64,000 bases of DNA, taken from positions 2,294,001-2,358,000 of the forward strand of contig CAWFXC010000001.1 of NCBI GenBank assembly GCA_963819735.1. Reading direction: 5' to 3'. The notes beneath the pieces were generated by a model. It was not told where the DNA came from. It did no database searches and was given only the letters and a program-made list of their open reading frames with translations. Shown piece by piece: positions 53,865 to 61,816 of this stretch. Each line of letters begins with the position of its first letter. Position 1 is the stretch's first letter. Made by a program: the position numbers and the translations under genes. Source of the stretch: CAWFXC01 sp963819735 (GTDB lineage Bacteria > Actinomycetota > Acidimicrobiia > IMCC26256 > DASPTH01).

Positions 53865-53898
53865 GCGTCGTTGGTGTTGGCTATACCAACAACAACGC
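53865..53898. terminator. Hairpin element A, copy 2 (bidirectional terminator candidate)
   Basis: A left arm GCGTCGTTGGTGTTGG and a right arm CCAACAACAACGC (53886-53898) close a five-base loop with one mismatch and a three-base bulge. It shares GTGTTGGCTA and CGCAAGTT with the copy at 47122 and also lies between convergent genes (LysR and bicupin). Confidence 0.5.
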
Positions 53899-53906
53899 AA
53901 GTTGGG

Positions 53907-54947
53907 TTATTGGGCGGGCTCGGCGTCGGCCACTGCGACCATCACCGCGACGTAGCGCACGGTTTCGTCACCGACCGGCTTCCACTGGTGATGGGTCCCG
54001 CGTTGGACCACCGAATCGCCCGGCCCGAGCGTCACGGGTTCGACGCCCGGCAACGCGAGCTGGAGCCGGCCCGCGAGCATGAAGTCGAGATCGATGGTCG
54101 CGGTCGTGTGCCAGCCGGCGTCGCCGGGGTCGTTGCCCGGCGGCATCTCGATGTAGCGGAACGCGATGCCGCCGCCCCGGGGTTCGAGCTCCCACGATCC
54201 GCGCGGGTCGCCGCCCTGGTCGGTTCGGAGCAGCGGTCCACCGGTTTGCCAGAGCTCGACCAGCGCGACGCTGTCGGGACCCGCGGGTTGGAACGGGTTC
54301 GGCGCGGGGCCGTCGGACACCGCGAACGAGCGTCCGGCCGCATCGGTGCCGGTGACCAGCCGCCGCGGACCTACCCCGGCCGACGCGCGCGCCTTTTCGG
54401 CACCGGCGTCGACGGCCGGGACGTCCATCGGCGCGATCGGCTCGGGGGCCGACGGATCACGGCGGAACATGAACACGATGTACGTGCACGGACCGTCGCC
54501 ACTCACCCGCCACCGGTGTGCGGTACCGCGTTGGATCACGACGTCGCCCGCCGCGAGCGCGTGTTCGCCGTCGTCGAGGCCGAGGGTGATCTCGCCGTCG
54601 AGCACGGTCATGAAGTCGAGGGTGTCGGTGGTGTGCATGCCCGGGCGCGCGGGATCGTCGCCGGGTACGCGCAGCCAGCGTTCGTCGTCGGGCGTGCCGC
54701 GAGCGGGCGGCGGCATGCGGATCACGCGGATCGACATCCCCCCGGGCGGCGGCTCGAGCACCACCGGTCCGTCCGGCGACTCGCCGCCGTCGACGACCGT
54801 CGCGGGCATCGCGTCCAACCACCACAGGTCACTCACGCCGAAGCCACCGTCGGCGTCGATGGTGTGGGGCGGCGTGCCGTCGGAGACGAACACCGCAGCG
54901 CCGTCGGAGTCGTGGCCGGTGACGACCCGGCGAACGTCGAATGCCAT
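53907..54947 (-). CDS. Bicupin protein
   Basis: This 346-residue protein contains two similar cupin halves (about 5-165 and 190-345). Each has the start RRVVTGHDSDG or RRLVTGTDAAG, GHTTDTLDF-type metal loops and GDVVIQRGTAHRW or GDSVVQRGTHHQW. It is probably a metal-binding dioxygenase, isomerase or binding protein; substrate unknown. AAGGGG precedes the ATG by six bases. It follows the downstream partner of the UGSC selenoprotein by 16 bases, so the three genes are probably one operon. Confidence 0.8.
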   Translation of the reverse strand: MAFDVRRVVTGHDSDGAAVFVSDGTPPHTIDADGGFGVSDLWWLDAMPATVVDGGESPDGPVVLEPPPGGMSIRVIRMPPPARGTPDDERWLRVPGDDPARPGMHTTDTLDFMTVLDGEITLGLDDGEHALAAGDVVIQRGTAHRWRVSGDGPCTYIVFMFRRDPSAPEPIAPMDVPAVDAGAEKARASAGVGPRRLVTGTDAAGRSFAVSDGPAPNPFQPAGPDSVALVELWQTGGPLLRTDQGGDPRGSWELEPRGGGIAFRYIEMPPGNDPGDAGWHTTATIDLDFMLAGRLQLALPGVEPVTLGPGDSVVQRGTHHQWKPVGDETVRYVAVMVAVADAEPAQ

Positions 54948-54963
54948 CGCGATCCCCCTTGCC

Positions 54964-56082
54964 TCAGACGAAGAAGTCGTCGGCGTAGACCACAGCTTGA
55001 TGCTGCAACTCACTGTCGCTCCAGCTCGGCAGGATCACCGCGTGGAGATTGGCGAGGCCGCCGCACACGATCGGCACGAACTGGTCGGGTCGATCGCTGA
55101 GGTGCACGCGCCCACGATCGTCGACGCGGTTCTTCTGTTCCAGCACGATCCGGTTGGGTTCCGGCCACAGGTCGATCGGCTGCCAGGCGTGCTCGTGGAA
55201 GTAGGCCTTGAGGTCGTCGACGTCGGGGAACTCCCGGCCGAAGCGCGCCGCCCATTCGGGGTTGATCGCGATCACGGTCTGGCCATTCGCCGCGGTGGGG
55301 GAGAGGAACTTGTTCGACAGCGGGAACGCCGCGCTCTTGGCGATCAGGTAGAGCAGGTCGCGGGCGTCGTCGTTGTTCACGTCGGCGACCGCGTGCGTGC
55401 CCTTCGCGCCGTGCACGGTGACGACGTCCTGGTCCTTCCGGTACCCGAACTGCTCGGCCAGCGACGGCCACGGCGATCGTTCTTCCCACTCGCCGAAGCA
55501 CACGCCGAGCCGACCGGGCTGGCCGAACACGCTCTTCGACGTCGCGCCCACCTTCTGGCCGCCGATGTTGCGGAGGCACAACGACACTGCGCGCCCGATG
55601 GTCATCGACCCGCGACCGGCGGCGCCGCCCATGCACCCCGGCCCGTAGTCGATGCCGACGCGGTCGCGCGACGGCCCGTTCGCGATCAGGTACGGGAACA
55701 CGCTCGACGTGGTGGTGGTGATGCCGTCGAGGTTGAACGCCTCCTCGCACATCGCCTCGAGCGCGGCGATCACGTACGGGAAGCCCCACGCCTCGCAGCC
55801 GGCCATCGCCGCGTTCACCGCCGCCAACTCGATCGTCGCCTCGCGGTTCATCGGGGGCAGGATCCCGATCACGTCGTCGGTGTGGAACGGTGTCGAGGCC
55901 AGGATCCCGCGCACGCGCTGCTCGGTGGGCGGGAGCAACGGGAGTCCATCGCCCCAACCGTCGGCGAGGGAGAGCTCGTAGAGCGCGACGGGGTCGTCGT
56001 CGATGGCGACGCGTTCGCTCGTCAGCGCGTCAATCAGACACCCCGAGGGACCGCAGGAGTCCTGGGTACGAGTCGACAGCAA
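54964..56082 (-). CDS. Uncharacterised protein coupled to the UGSC selenoprotein
   Basis: This protein of about 372 residues has no family I can name. It starts with ALYELSLADGWGDGLPLLPPTEQ and has several conserved-looking cysteines (GCEAWGFP, MCEEAF, YGPGCMGGAAGRGS, LCLRNIGGQ, GVCFGEWEE), so a redox or metal role is plausible. The start is uncertain: a TTG at 56082 has GGAGG nine bases upstream but lies 53 bases inside the selenoprotein gene; non-standard codons nearer to residue 20 are the alternative. Its close coupling to the UGSC gene suggests they act on the same substrate. Confidence 0.65.
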   Translation of the reverse strand: MLSTRTQDSCGPSGCLIDALTSERVAIDDDPVALYELSLADGWGDGLPLLPPTEQRVRGILASTPFHTDDVIGILPPMNREATIELAAVNAAMAGCEAWGFPYVIAALEAMCEEAFNLDGITTTTSSVFPYLIANGPSRDRVGIDYGPGCMGGAAGRGSMTIGRAVSLCLRNIGGQKVGATSKSVFGQPGRLGVCFGEWEERSPWPSLAEQFGYRKDQDVVTVHGAKGTHAVADVNNDDARDLLYLIAKSAAFPLSNKFLSPTAANGQTVIAINPEWAARFGREFPDVDDLKAYFHEHAWQPIDLWPEPNRIVLEQKNRVDDRGRVHLSDRPDQFVPIVCGGLANLHAVILPSWSDSELQHQAVVYADDFFV

Positions 56083-56581
56083 TTCGGCGCACCTCCTCTT
56101 CGGGCAGCCCTTCGAGAGGGTACGGGAGCACGAGCACGCGCATGCTCGGGTGGTTGTTGTGCGCGGCCAGGCGGTGGGCGAACTGCTCGAACTCCGCGGT
56201 GACCACGACGACCGCGGGCTTGCGCAACCGCTCGACTTCGACGGTGTCGTGGACACTCCACGACGTGCACGATCCTCAGTTGCCGAGGCCGACCACACCG
56301 CATTCGACGAGGCGCGACCACTCGTCGACGTCGGTGCGGGTCTGCTCGCCCGCGGGGCCGCTCCGATCGCCGGCCCACAACACGTGCACGGTGGCGCCGT
56401 CGCGCTGCAGGAGCTGCTCCCACTCGTCGACGACCGCGAAGTACGAGCGCCAGGAGCGGTCGAGCCGCAGACCGACCGCGACCCCGGCGATCGGGCGGCC
56501 GAGGTCGAAGGTGTCCGACGTGGCGTCGCCGGTCATCGCGGGCGTGGGGAGCAGGATCTCGAGCTGCGGGTTCTCGGCCAT
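56030..56581 (-). CDS. UGSC-family selenoprotein (in-frame TGA read as selenocysteine)
   Basis: The frame runs from ATG 56581 to TGA 56276-56278 and then on without a break to a second TGA at 56030, 183 residues in all. The internal TGA is codon 102 and gives VGLGN-U-GSCTSW, exactly the U-G-S-C signature of the UGSC (seleno)protein family known from marine metagenomes. Directly downstream is a hairpin resembling a bacterial SECIS element. The Sec and Cys probably form a selenenylsulfide redox centre. Automatic pipelines would give two fragments here. The operator-like palindrome upstream and the coupled downstream genes suggest a regulated operon. Confidence 0.85.
56246..56278 (-). promoter_or_regulatory. 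SECIS-like hairpin of the UGSC gene
   Basis: After the TGA and 11 bases, GTCGTGGA (56264-56257) pairs perfectly with TCCACGAC (56253-56246). The loop is GTG, with its G 20 bases after the TGA and followed by T. Bacterial SECIS elements have such a G-U in the loop at about this distance. The bulged U of the E. coli fdhF element is not present. Confidence 0.65.
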
Positions 56582-56590
56582 CCGACCTCG

Positions 56591-56630
56591 AGGGTACCCG
56601 GATTCCGCCGATACATGAAATTTGCATGTA
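56591..56630 (-). promoter_or_regulatory. Promoter and palindromic operator of the UGSC operon
   Basis: TACCCT (56596-56591) stands nine bases before the ATG. TTCATG stands 17 bases upstream of it as a possible -35 box. The -35 region overlaps a palindrome, TACATG - seven bases - CATGTA (56612-56630), which is AT-rich and looks like a repressor site. Confidence 0.5.
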
Positions 56631-56707
56631 CTGCGCGCCTGGGTCGGTCAGGGCCACGGGCACACGGCCACGGCTTCACGGCTCGGAACCCGAGTGCGCA
56701 AGATTGG

Positions 56708-56727
56708 CTGAGTGAGCGCTCACTCAG
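56708..56727. promoter_or_regulatory. Perfect 20-base palindromic operator of TetR
   Basis: CTGAGTGAGC is followed by its exact reverse complement. The last base is one before the -10 box of the TetR gene, so binding would block its promoter. Confidence 0.75.
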
Positions 56728-56728
56728 A

Positions 56729-56734
56729 TATAGT
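56729..56734 (+). promoter_or_regulatory. -10 box TATAGT of the TetR-ABC operon (leaderless)
   Basis: TATAGT is followed by seven bases and the GTG at 56742, which sets the start ten codons after the first in-frame GTG. Confidence 0.65.
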
Positions 56735-56741
56735 GGACCGC

Positions 56742-57404
56742 GTGACCACCCCACCGTCCGGCGGACAACTGGCTCCGCCCCCGCCCCCGCCCCAGCCCCC
56801 GCTCGCCGGGTCGCGGGTCCGTGCCCGGGCCGCCGCCCTTCCGGCCGAGGAGCGGCGCGCCGCGATCGTGGCCGCCACCGTGCCGCTGCTCATCTCCTAC
56901 GGCACCGGGATCACCACCCGCCAGATCGCCGAAGCCGCCGGTATCGCCGAGGGCACGATCTTCCGGGTCTTCCCCGACAAGGAGTCGTTGATCGAGGCGG
57001 CGGTGGTGCAGGCGTTCGACCCCGCGCCGGCCGAAGCGGAACTGCTCGCCATCGACCCCACGTTGCCGCTCGAGGCGCGATTGGAGGCGGCGGTCGACGT
57101 GCTGCAACGCCGGGTCGCCTACATCTGGCGGATCATGACCGCGGTCGGGATGTCGAAGGTGCCCGAGGGTTCACGCGCCAAGAGCGACCGCAGCGGCGCC
57201 GAGACCCTGAGCGCGTTGGCGTCGGTGTTCGAACCCGACCGCGATCAGTTGCGCATCGATCCGATCGCGGCCGCCGACCTGCTCCGCGGCCTCACGTTCG
57301 CCAGCAGCCATCCGGCGCTCACCTTCGCCCAACCCCTGGAACCGCCCGAGCTGGTCGCGGTCATTCTCGACGGCGTCCGCGCCCGGCCCGGGAAGGAGGA
57401 CTGA
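56742..57404 (+). CDS. TetR family regulator of the ABC exporter
   Basis: This 220-residue protein begins with a proline-rich tail and has the TetR helix-turn-helix (GTGITTRQIAEAAGIAEGTIFRVFPDKESLI). The C-terminal domain is variable. It precedes two ABC genes with overlapping codons and has a 20-base palindrome across its promoter, so it should repress the whole operon and be released by an exported ligand. Confidence 0.88.
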   Translation: MTTPPSGGQLAPPPPPPQPPLAGSRVRARAAALPAEERRAAIVAATVPLLISYGTGITTRQIAEAAGIAEGTIFRVFPDKESLIEAAVVQAFDPAPAEAELLAIDPTLPLEARLEAAVDVLQRRVAYIWRIMTAVGMSKVPEGSRAKSDRSGAETLSALASVFEPDRDQLRIDPIAAADLLRGLTFASSHPALTFAQPLEPPELVAVILDGVRARPGKED

Positions 57405-59137
57405 TGCTGGTCCGCCTGCTCCGCACCTATCTCTTCCGCTACCGCAAGCTGCTGTTCGCGGTGCTGGCGTTGCAGTTCGTGCAGACGATGGCCACGTTGG
57501 CACTGCCCACGTTGAACGCCGACATCATCGACAAAGGCATCATCACCGGCGACACCGGCTACATCGTGCGCATGGGCATGATCATGCTCGGCATCACGCT
57601 GATCCAGGTGGTGTTCGCGATCGGCGCCACCTACTTCGGGTCGCGCGCCGCGATGGGTTTCGGTCGCGACGTGCGCGGTGGCCTGTTCCACACCGTCACC
57701 GGCTTCTCCGCGCAGGAGGTCAATCACTTCGGCGCGCCGTCGTTGATCACGCGGATCACCAACGACGTCCAGCAGATCCAGATGCTGGTGGTCATGGGGT
57801 GCACGCTGTTCGTCGCCGCCCCCATCATGATCGTCGGCGGTCTGATCATGGCCATCCACGAAGACGGACCGTTGTCGTTGATCCTGGTCGTGGCGATCCC
57901 CGTGTTGGCGATCAGCGTGGGGCTCGTGATCTCACGCCTCGTGCCGCAGTTCCAGGCCATGCAGATCCGCATCGACCGCGTCAACTCGGTGTTGCGTGAG
58001 CAGATCACCGGCATGCGGGTCGTGCGGGCGTTCGTCCGCGAACCGGAAGAGGGCAGGAGGTTCGGGGTCGCCAACGACGACCTCACCGCGACCTCGCTCC
58101 GGGCGGGCCGGCTGATGGCGTTCATGTTCCCGACGGTGCTGCTCGTGCTGAACCTCTCGAGCGTGGCCGCGTTGTGGTTCGGAGCCATCCGGATCGGCGA
58201 CGGCGAGATGCAGGTGGGCGCGCTGGTCGCCTTCCTCACCTACCTCGTGCTGATCCTCACGTCGGTGATGATGGCGAGCTTCGTGGCGATCATGTGGCCG
58301 CGTGCCGCGGTGTGTGCGGTGCGGGTCAAGGAAGTGCTCGACACGCCGTCGACGGTCACCGCGCCCGAGTCGCCGGTCACCGTGATGCCGCAGCGGGGCA
58401 CGCTCGATCTGCGCGGCGTCGAGTTCAACTACCCCGGCGCCGAGAACCCGGTGTTGCACGACATCACGCTGCGGGCGGAGGCGGGCCAGACCACCGCCAT
58501 CATCGGGAGCACCGGATCGGGGAAGACCACGCTGTTGAACCTCGTCCCGCGCCTGTTCGACGCGACCGGTGGTTCGGTGCTCGTCAACGGGGTCGACGTG
58601 CGCGACCTCGATCCCGAGATGTTGTGGAGCCGAATCGGACTCATTCCGCAGAAGCCCTACCTCTTCTCGGGCACGGTGGCCAGCAACCTGCGCTACGGCA
58701 ACGAGGACGCGACCGACGACGAGCTCTGGGCTGCGCTCGACATCGCGCAGGCACGCAACTTCGTGGCCGCCATGCCCGACGGCCTCGATTCGCGCATTGC
58801 CCAGGGCGGCACCAACGTGTCGGGTGGGCAACGCCAGCGGCTCGCTATCGCCCGCGCGTTGGTGAAGAAGCCCGACATCTTCCTGTTCGACGACTCGTTC
58901 TCCGCGCTCGACCTCGCGACCGACGCTCGTCTCCGCGCCGCGCTCGCGCCGGTCACCGCCGACGCCGCCGTCGTCATCGTTGCCCAACGGGTATCGACCA
59001 TCGTCAACGCGTCGCAGATCCTCGTGCTCGAGGACGGACGCGAAGTCGGGCTCGGAACCCACGAGGAACTGCTCGAAACCTGCCCCACCTACGCCGAGAT
59101 CGTGGAGTCCCAGACCCGGGGGGAGGCGGCGGCATGA
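57404..59137 (+). CDS. ABC exporter half-transporter 1 (degenerate ATP site)
   Basis: This 577-residue protein has six membrane helices and an NBD. Walker A is GSTGSGKTT and the signature VSGGQRQRLAIAR. In Walker B the catalytic Glu is replaced (FLFDDSFSALD) and the H-loop His is Gln (IVAQRVSTI), so this subunit's own site is probably inactive. It pairs with the next subunit, like TM287/288 or BmrCD exporters. AAGGAGG precedes the ATG. Substrate unknown. Confidence 0.92.
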   Translation: MLVRLLRTYLFRYRKLLFAVLALQFVQTMATLALPTLNADIIDKGIITGDTGYIVRMGMIMLGITLIQVVFAIGATYFGSRAAMGFGRDVRGGLFHTVTGFSAQEVNHFGAPSLITRITNDVQQIQMLVVMGCTLFVAAPIMIVGGLIMAIHEDGPLSLILVVAIPVLAISVGLVISRLVPQFQAMQIRIDRVNSVLREQITGMRVVRAFVREPEEGRRFGVANDDLTATSLRAGRLMAFMFPTVLLVLNLSSVAALWFGAIRIGDGEMQVGALVAFLTYLVLILTSVMMASFVAIMWPRAAVCAVRVKEVLDTPSTVTAPESPVTVMPQRGTLDLRGVEFNYPGAENPVLHDITLRAEAGQTTAIIGSTGSGKTTLLNLVPRLFDATGGSVLVNGVDVRDLDPEMLWSRIGLIPQKPYLFSGTVASNLRYGNEDATDDELWAALDIAQARNFVAAMPDGLDSRIAQGGTNVSGGQRQRLAIARALVKKPDIFLFDDSFSALDLATDARLRAALAPVTADAAVVIVAQRVSTIVNASQILVLEDGREVGLGTHEELLETCPTYAEIVESQTRGEAAA

Positions 59138-61002
59138 GCGACGAAGAAGGAATACCGAGCAAGTCGCCCGCCGCCCAGGCGCGCGCCGTCATGGGTCCGC
59201 GCGGCGGCATGGCCGGCATGCCGGTGGAGCGGTCGGAGAACTTCAAGAACTCGACCCTGCGCTTGGCGGCCCGTCTCCGCACCGAACGCCTGCGCCTGGT
59301 CGCGGTCGGGGTGTTGGCCGTCGTCAGCGTGTGCATGTATGTAATCGGGCCCCGGCTCCTCGGCCGCGGCACGAACATCATCGTGGCCGGTCTGCAGAGC
59401 AAGAACGGCATCGACTTCGCCCAGTTGCACCGGGTGCTGGCACTCGCCATCGGCCTCTACATCTGCTCCGCCGCGTTGTCGTACATGCAGGCCTACGTGC
59501 TCGCGGGCATCGTGCAACGCACGATGTTCCAGCTCCGGGCCGACGTCGAGGAGAAGCTCAACCGCCTCCCGCTGCGCAACGTCGACCGCCAGCCCCGGGG
59601 CGATCTCCTCAGCCGCGTCACCAACGACATCGACAACGTGGCGCAGAGCCTGCAGCAGACACTCAGCCAGATGTTGACCTCGCTGCTCACCATCGTCGGC
59701 GTGCTCTTCATGATGATCCTCATCTCGCCGCTGCTGTCGATCATCACGATCGTCACCATTCCCATCTCGATGGGCACCATCTCGTTCATCGCCCGTCGTT
59801 CGAAGTCGCGCTTCGTGGAGCAGTGGGACCACACCGGCATCCTGAACGCGCAGGTCGAGGAGGTGTTCACCGGGCACTCGCTGGTCAAGGTGTTCGGCCG
59901 CCAACAAGACGTCGAGGAGAAGTTCCGGCAGAAGAACGAAGAGCTCTTCGTCGCCAGCTTCGGCGCCCAGTTCATCTCGGGCACGATCCAACCGGCGATG
60001 ATGTTCATCGGCAACTTGAACTACGTGGCCATCGCGGTCGTCGGCGGCCTGCGGGTGGCGTCCGGCACCATGAGCCTCGGCGACGTGCAGGCGTTCATCC
60101 AGTACTCGCGCCAGTTCACGCAACCGCTCACGCAGCTCGCTTCGATGGCGAACGTGCTGCAGTCCGGGATCGCGTCGGCCGAGCGCGTCTTCGAGCTCCT
60201 CGACGCCGAGGAGGAGAGCAAGGACGATCTGGTGCCCCTGGTCGACGATCAGCCGCGCGGCCGGGTCGAGTTCGATCACGTGCGGTTCTCCTACGACCCC
60301 GAGAACCCGCTCATCGAAGACCTGTCACTGGTGGCCGAGCCGGGAGAAACGGTGGCCATCGTCGGGCCGACCGGTGCGGGCAAGACCACGTTGGTGAACC
60401 TGATCATGCGGTTCTACGAGATCGACGGCGGCGCGATCACCCTCGACGGCAACGACATCGCGAAGATGCGCCGCCACGACCTCCGCGCCAACATGGGCAT
60501 GGTGCTCCAGGACACGTGGCTGTTCGGGGGCACGATCAAGGAGAACATCGCGTTCGGCAACCTCGAGGCCACCGACGAGCAGATCCTCGAGGCGGCCCGG
60601 GCCACCTACGTCGACCGCTTCGTGCACTCGTTGCCCGAGGGCTACGACACCGTGCTCGACGACGACAGCGGCATCGTGAGCGCGGGCGAGAAGCAGTTGC
60701 TCACCATCGCCCGGGCGTTCCTCGCCAACCCGACCATCCTCATCCTCGACGAAGCAACCAGCTCGGTCGACACCCGCACTGAGGTGCTGATCCAACAAGC
60801 CATGGCCGCGCTGCGCTCGAACCGGACGAGCTTCGTGATCGCCCACCGGCTCTCCACCATCCGCGACGCCGACATCATCCTGGTGATGGAGTCGGGCCAC
60901 ATCGTCGAGCAGGGGAGTCACGAGGAGCTGTTGGCCCGCAAGGGTGCGTACCACACGCTCTACAACGCGCAGTTCGCAGCCGCGGCGGTCGAAGTCGTCT
61001 GA
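59134..61002 (+). CDS. ABC exporter half-transporter 2 (canonical ATP site)
   Basis: This 622-residue subunit has a 75-residue N-terminal extension, six membrane helices and an NBD with Walker A GPTGAGKTT, Walker B ILILDEATSSVD and H-loop IAHRLSTI, all intact. Its signature is deviant (VSAGEKQLLTIAR) and would face the degenerate site of subunit 1. It overlaps subunit 1 by ATGA. Together they form an asymmetric heterodimer. Confidence 0.93.
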   Translation: MSDEEGIPSKSPAAQARAVMGPRGGMAGMPVERSENFKNSTLRLAARLRTERLRLVAVGVLAVVSVCMYVIGPRLLGRGTNIIVAGLQSKNGIDFAQLHRVLALAIGLYICSAALSYMQAYVLAGIVQRTMFQLRADVEEKLNRLPLRNVDRQPRGDLLSRVTNDIDNVAQSLQQTLSQMLTSLLTIVGVLFMMILISPLLSIITIVTIPISMGTISFIARRSKSRFVEQWDHTGILNAQVEEVFTGHSLVKVFGRQQDVEEKFRQKNEELFVASFGAQFISGTIQPAMMFIGNLNYVAIAVVGGLRVASGTMSLGDVQAFIQYSRQFTQPLTQLASMANVLQSGIASAERVFELLDAEEESKDDLVPLVDDQPRGRVEFDHVRFSYDPENPLIEDLSLVAEPGETVAIVGPTGAGKTTLVNLIMRFYEIDGGAITLDGNDIAKMRRHDLRANMGMVLQDTWLFGGTIKENIAFGNLEATDEQILEAARATYVDRFVHSLPEGYDTVLDDDSGIVSAGEKQLLTIARAFLANPTILILDEATSSVDTRTEVLIQQAMAALRSNRTSFVIAHRLSTIRDADIILVMESGHIVEQGSHEELLARKGAYHTLYNAQFAAAAVEVV

Positions 61003-61018
61003 CCCGCGCGAGCCGCGT

Positions 61019-61807
61019 CTACGCGGGCTGCTCGACGTTCTGCAGGTGCCGGCGGAGCTTGCCGATCGACTTCGTGTGGATCTGACAGACGCGGCTCTCG
61101 GTGACGCCGAGCACCGCGCCGATCTCAGCCAGGCTCAGGAGCTCGTAGTAGTAGAGCGTGATCACCAACCGCTCGCGGTCGGAGAGCACTTCGATGGCGT
61201 CGGTGAGGGTGTCGGTCGTCTCGACGTCGTCGAAGGGATTGCCGGGGGCGGGGATCCGCGCCCCGAGCGTGGCCGCGCCGTCCTCGTCGAAGCTGGCGCC
61301 GAGCGGCTCGTCGAGTGAGCTCACCCAGGTGGTCGCGATCTGCGAGATCACCCGTTCGAGGCGCTCCGGGCCGACCCCGAGCTCGGCGGCGAGCTCGGCG
61401 CGCGACGGTGACCGACCGAGCTCACCTTCGAGCGACGACGACGCGCGCTCGAGTTCGCGGGCGTTCGACCGCACCCGACGTGGCACCCAGTCGATGGAGC
61501 GGAGCTCGTCGATGATCGCGCCCTTGATGCGGACGATCGCGTAGGTCTGGAACTTGAAGCCGCGCGACGGTTCGAACTTCTCGATGGCGTCGATGAGACC
61601 GAACGTGCCGTAGCTCGCGAGGTCGGCGCGTTCGTAGTTCGGCGGGCACGTGGCCGCGAACTGGGCGGCGACGTAGCGAACGAGTGGCGCATAGTGCAGG
61701 ATCAGCTGCTCGCGGGCGCGCTCGGAGCCGTGCGCCTTGAAGTCGAGCCAGAGCTCGGCGATCGACGCGGCCTCGGTGTCGACGGGGTCGGGGAAGGCGT
61801 TCGACAT
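61019..61807 (-). CDS. whiG: WhiG/FliA-family sigma factor
   Basis: This 262-residue sigma factor has region 2 (YGTFGLIDAIEKFEPSRGFKFQTYAIVRIKGAIIDELRSIDWVPR), region 3 (LGRSPSRAELAAELGV) and region 4 (LSDRERLVITLYYYELLSLAEIGAVLGVTESRVCQIHTKSIGKLR). The pattern is that of WhiG, used for sporulation in Streptomyces and for motility in other bacteria. It begins nine bases after the EAL gene stop. No flagellar gene is in the window. Confidence 0.9.
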   Translation of the reverse strand: MSNAFPDPVDTEAASIAELWLDFKAHGSERAREQLILHYAPLVRYVAAQFAATCPPNYERADLASYGTFGLIDAIEKFEPSRGFKFQTYAIVRIKGAIIDELRSIDWVPRRVRSNARELERASSSLEGELGRSPSRAELAAELGVGPERLERVISQIATTWVSSLDEPLGASFDEDGAATLGARIPAPGNPFDDVETTDTLTDAIEVLSDRERLVITLYYYELLSLAEIGAVLGVTESRVCQIHTKSIGKLRRHLQNVEQPA

Positions 61808-61816
61808 CTTCGGTAC

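Noticed and set aside
56276..56278. TGA as a nonsense mutation that makes the UGSC gene a pseudogene
   Set aside because: The frame is intact on both sides, the TGA sits at the Sec position of the family motif, and a SECIS-like hairpin follows.
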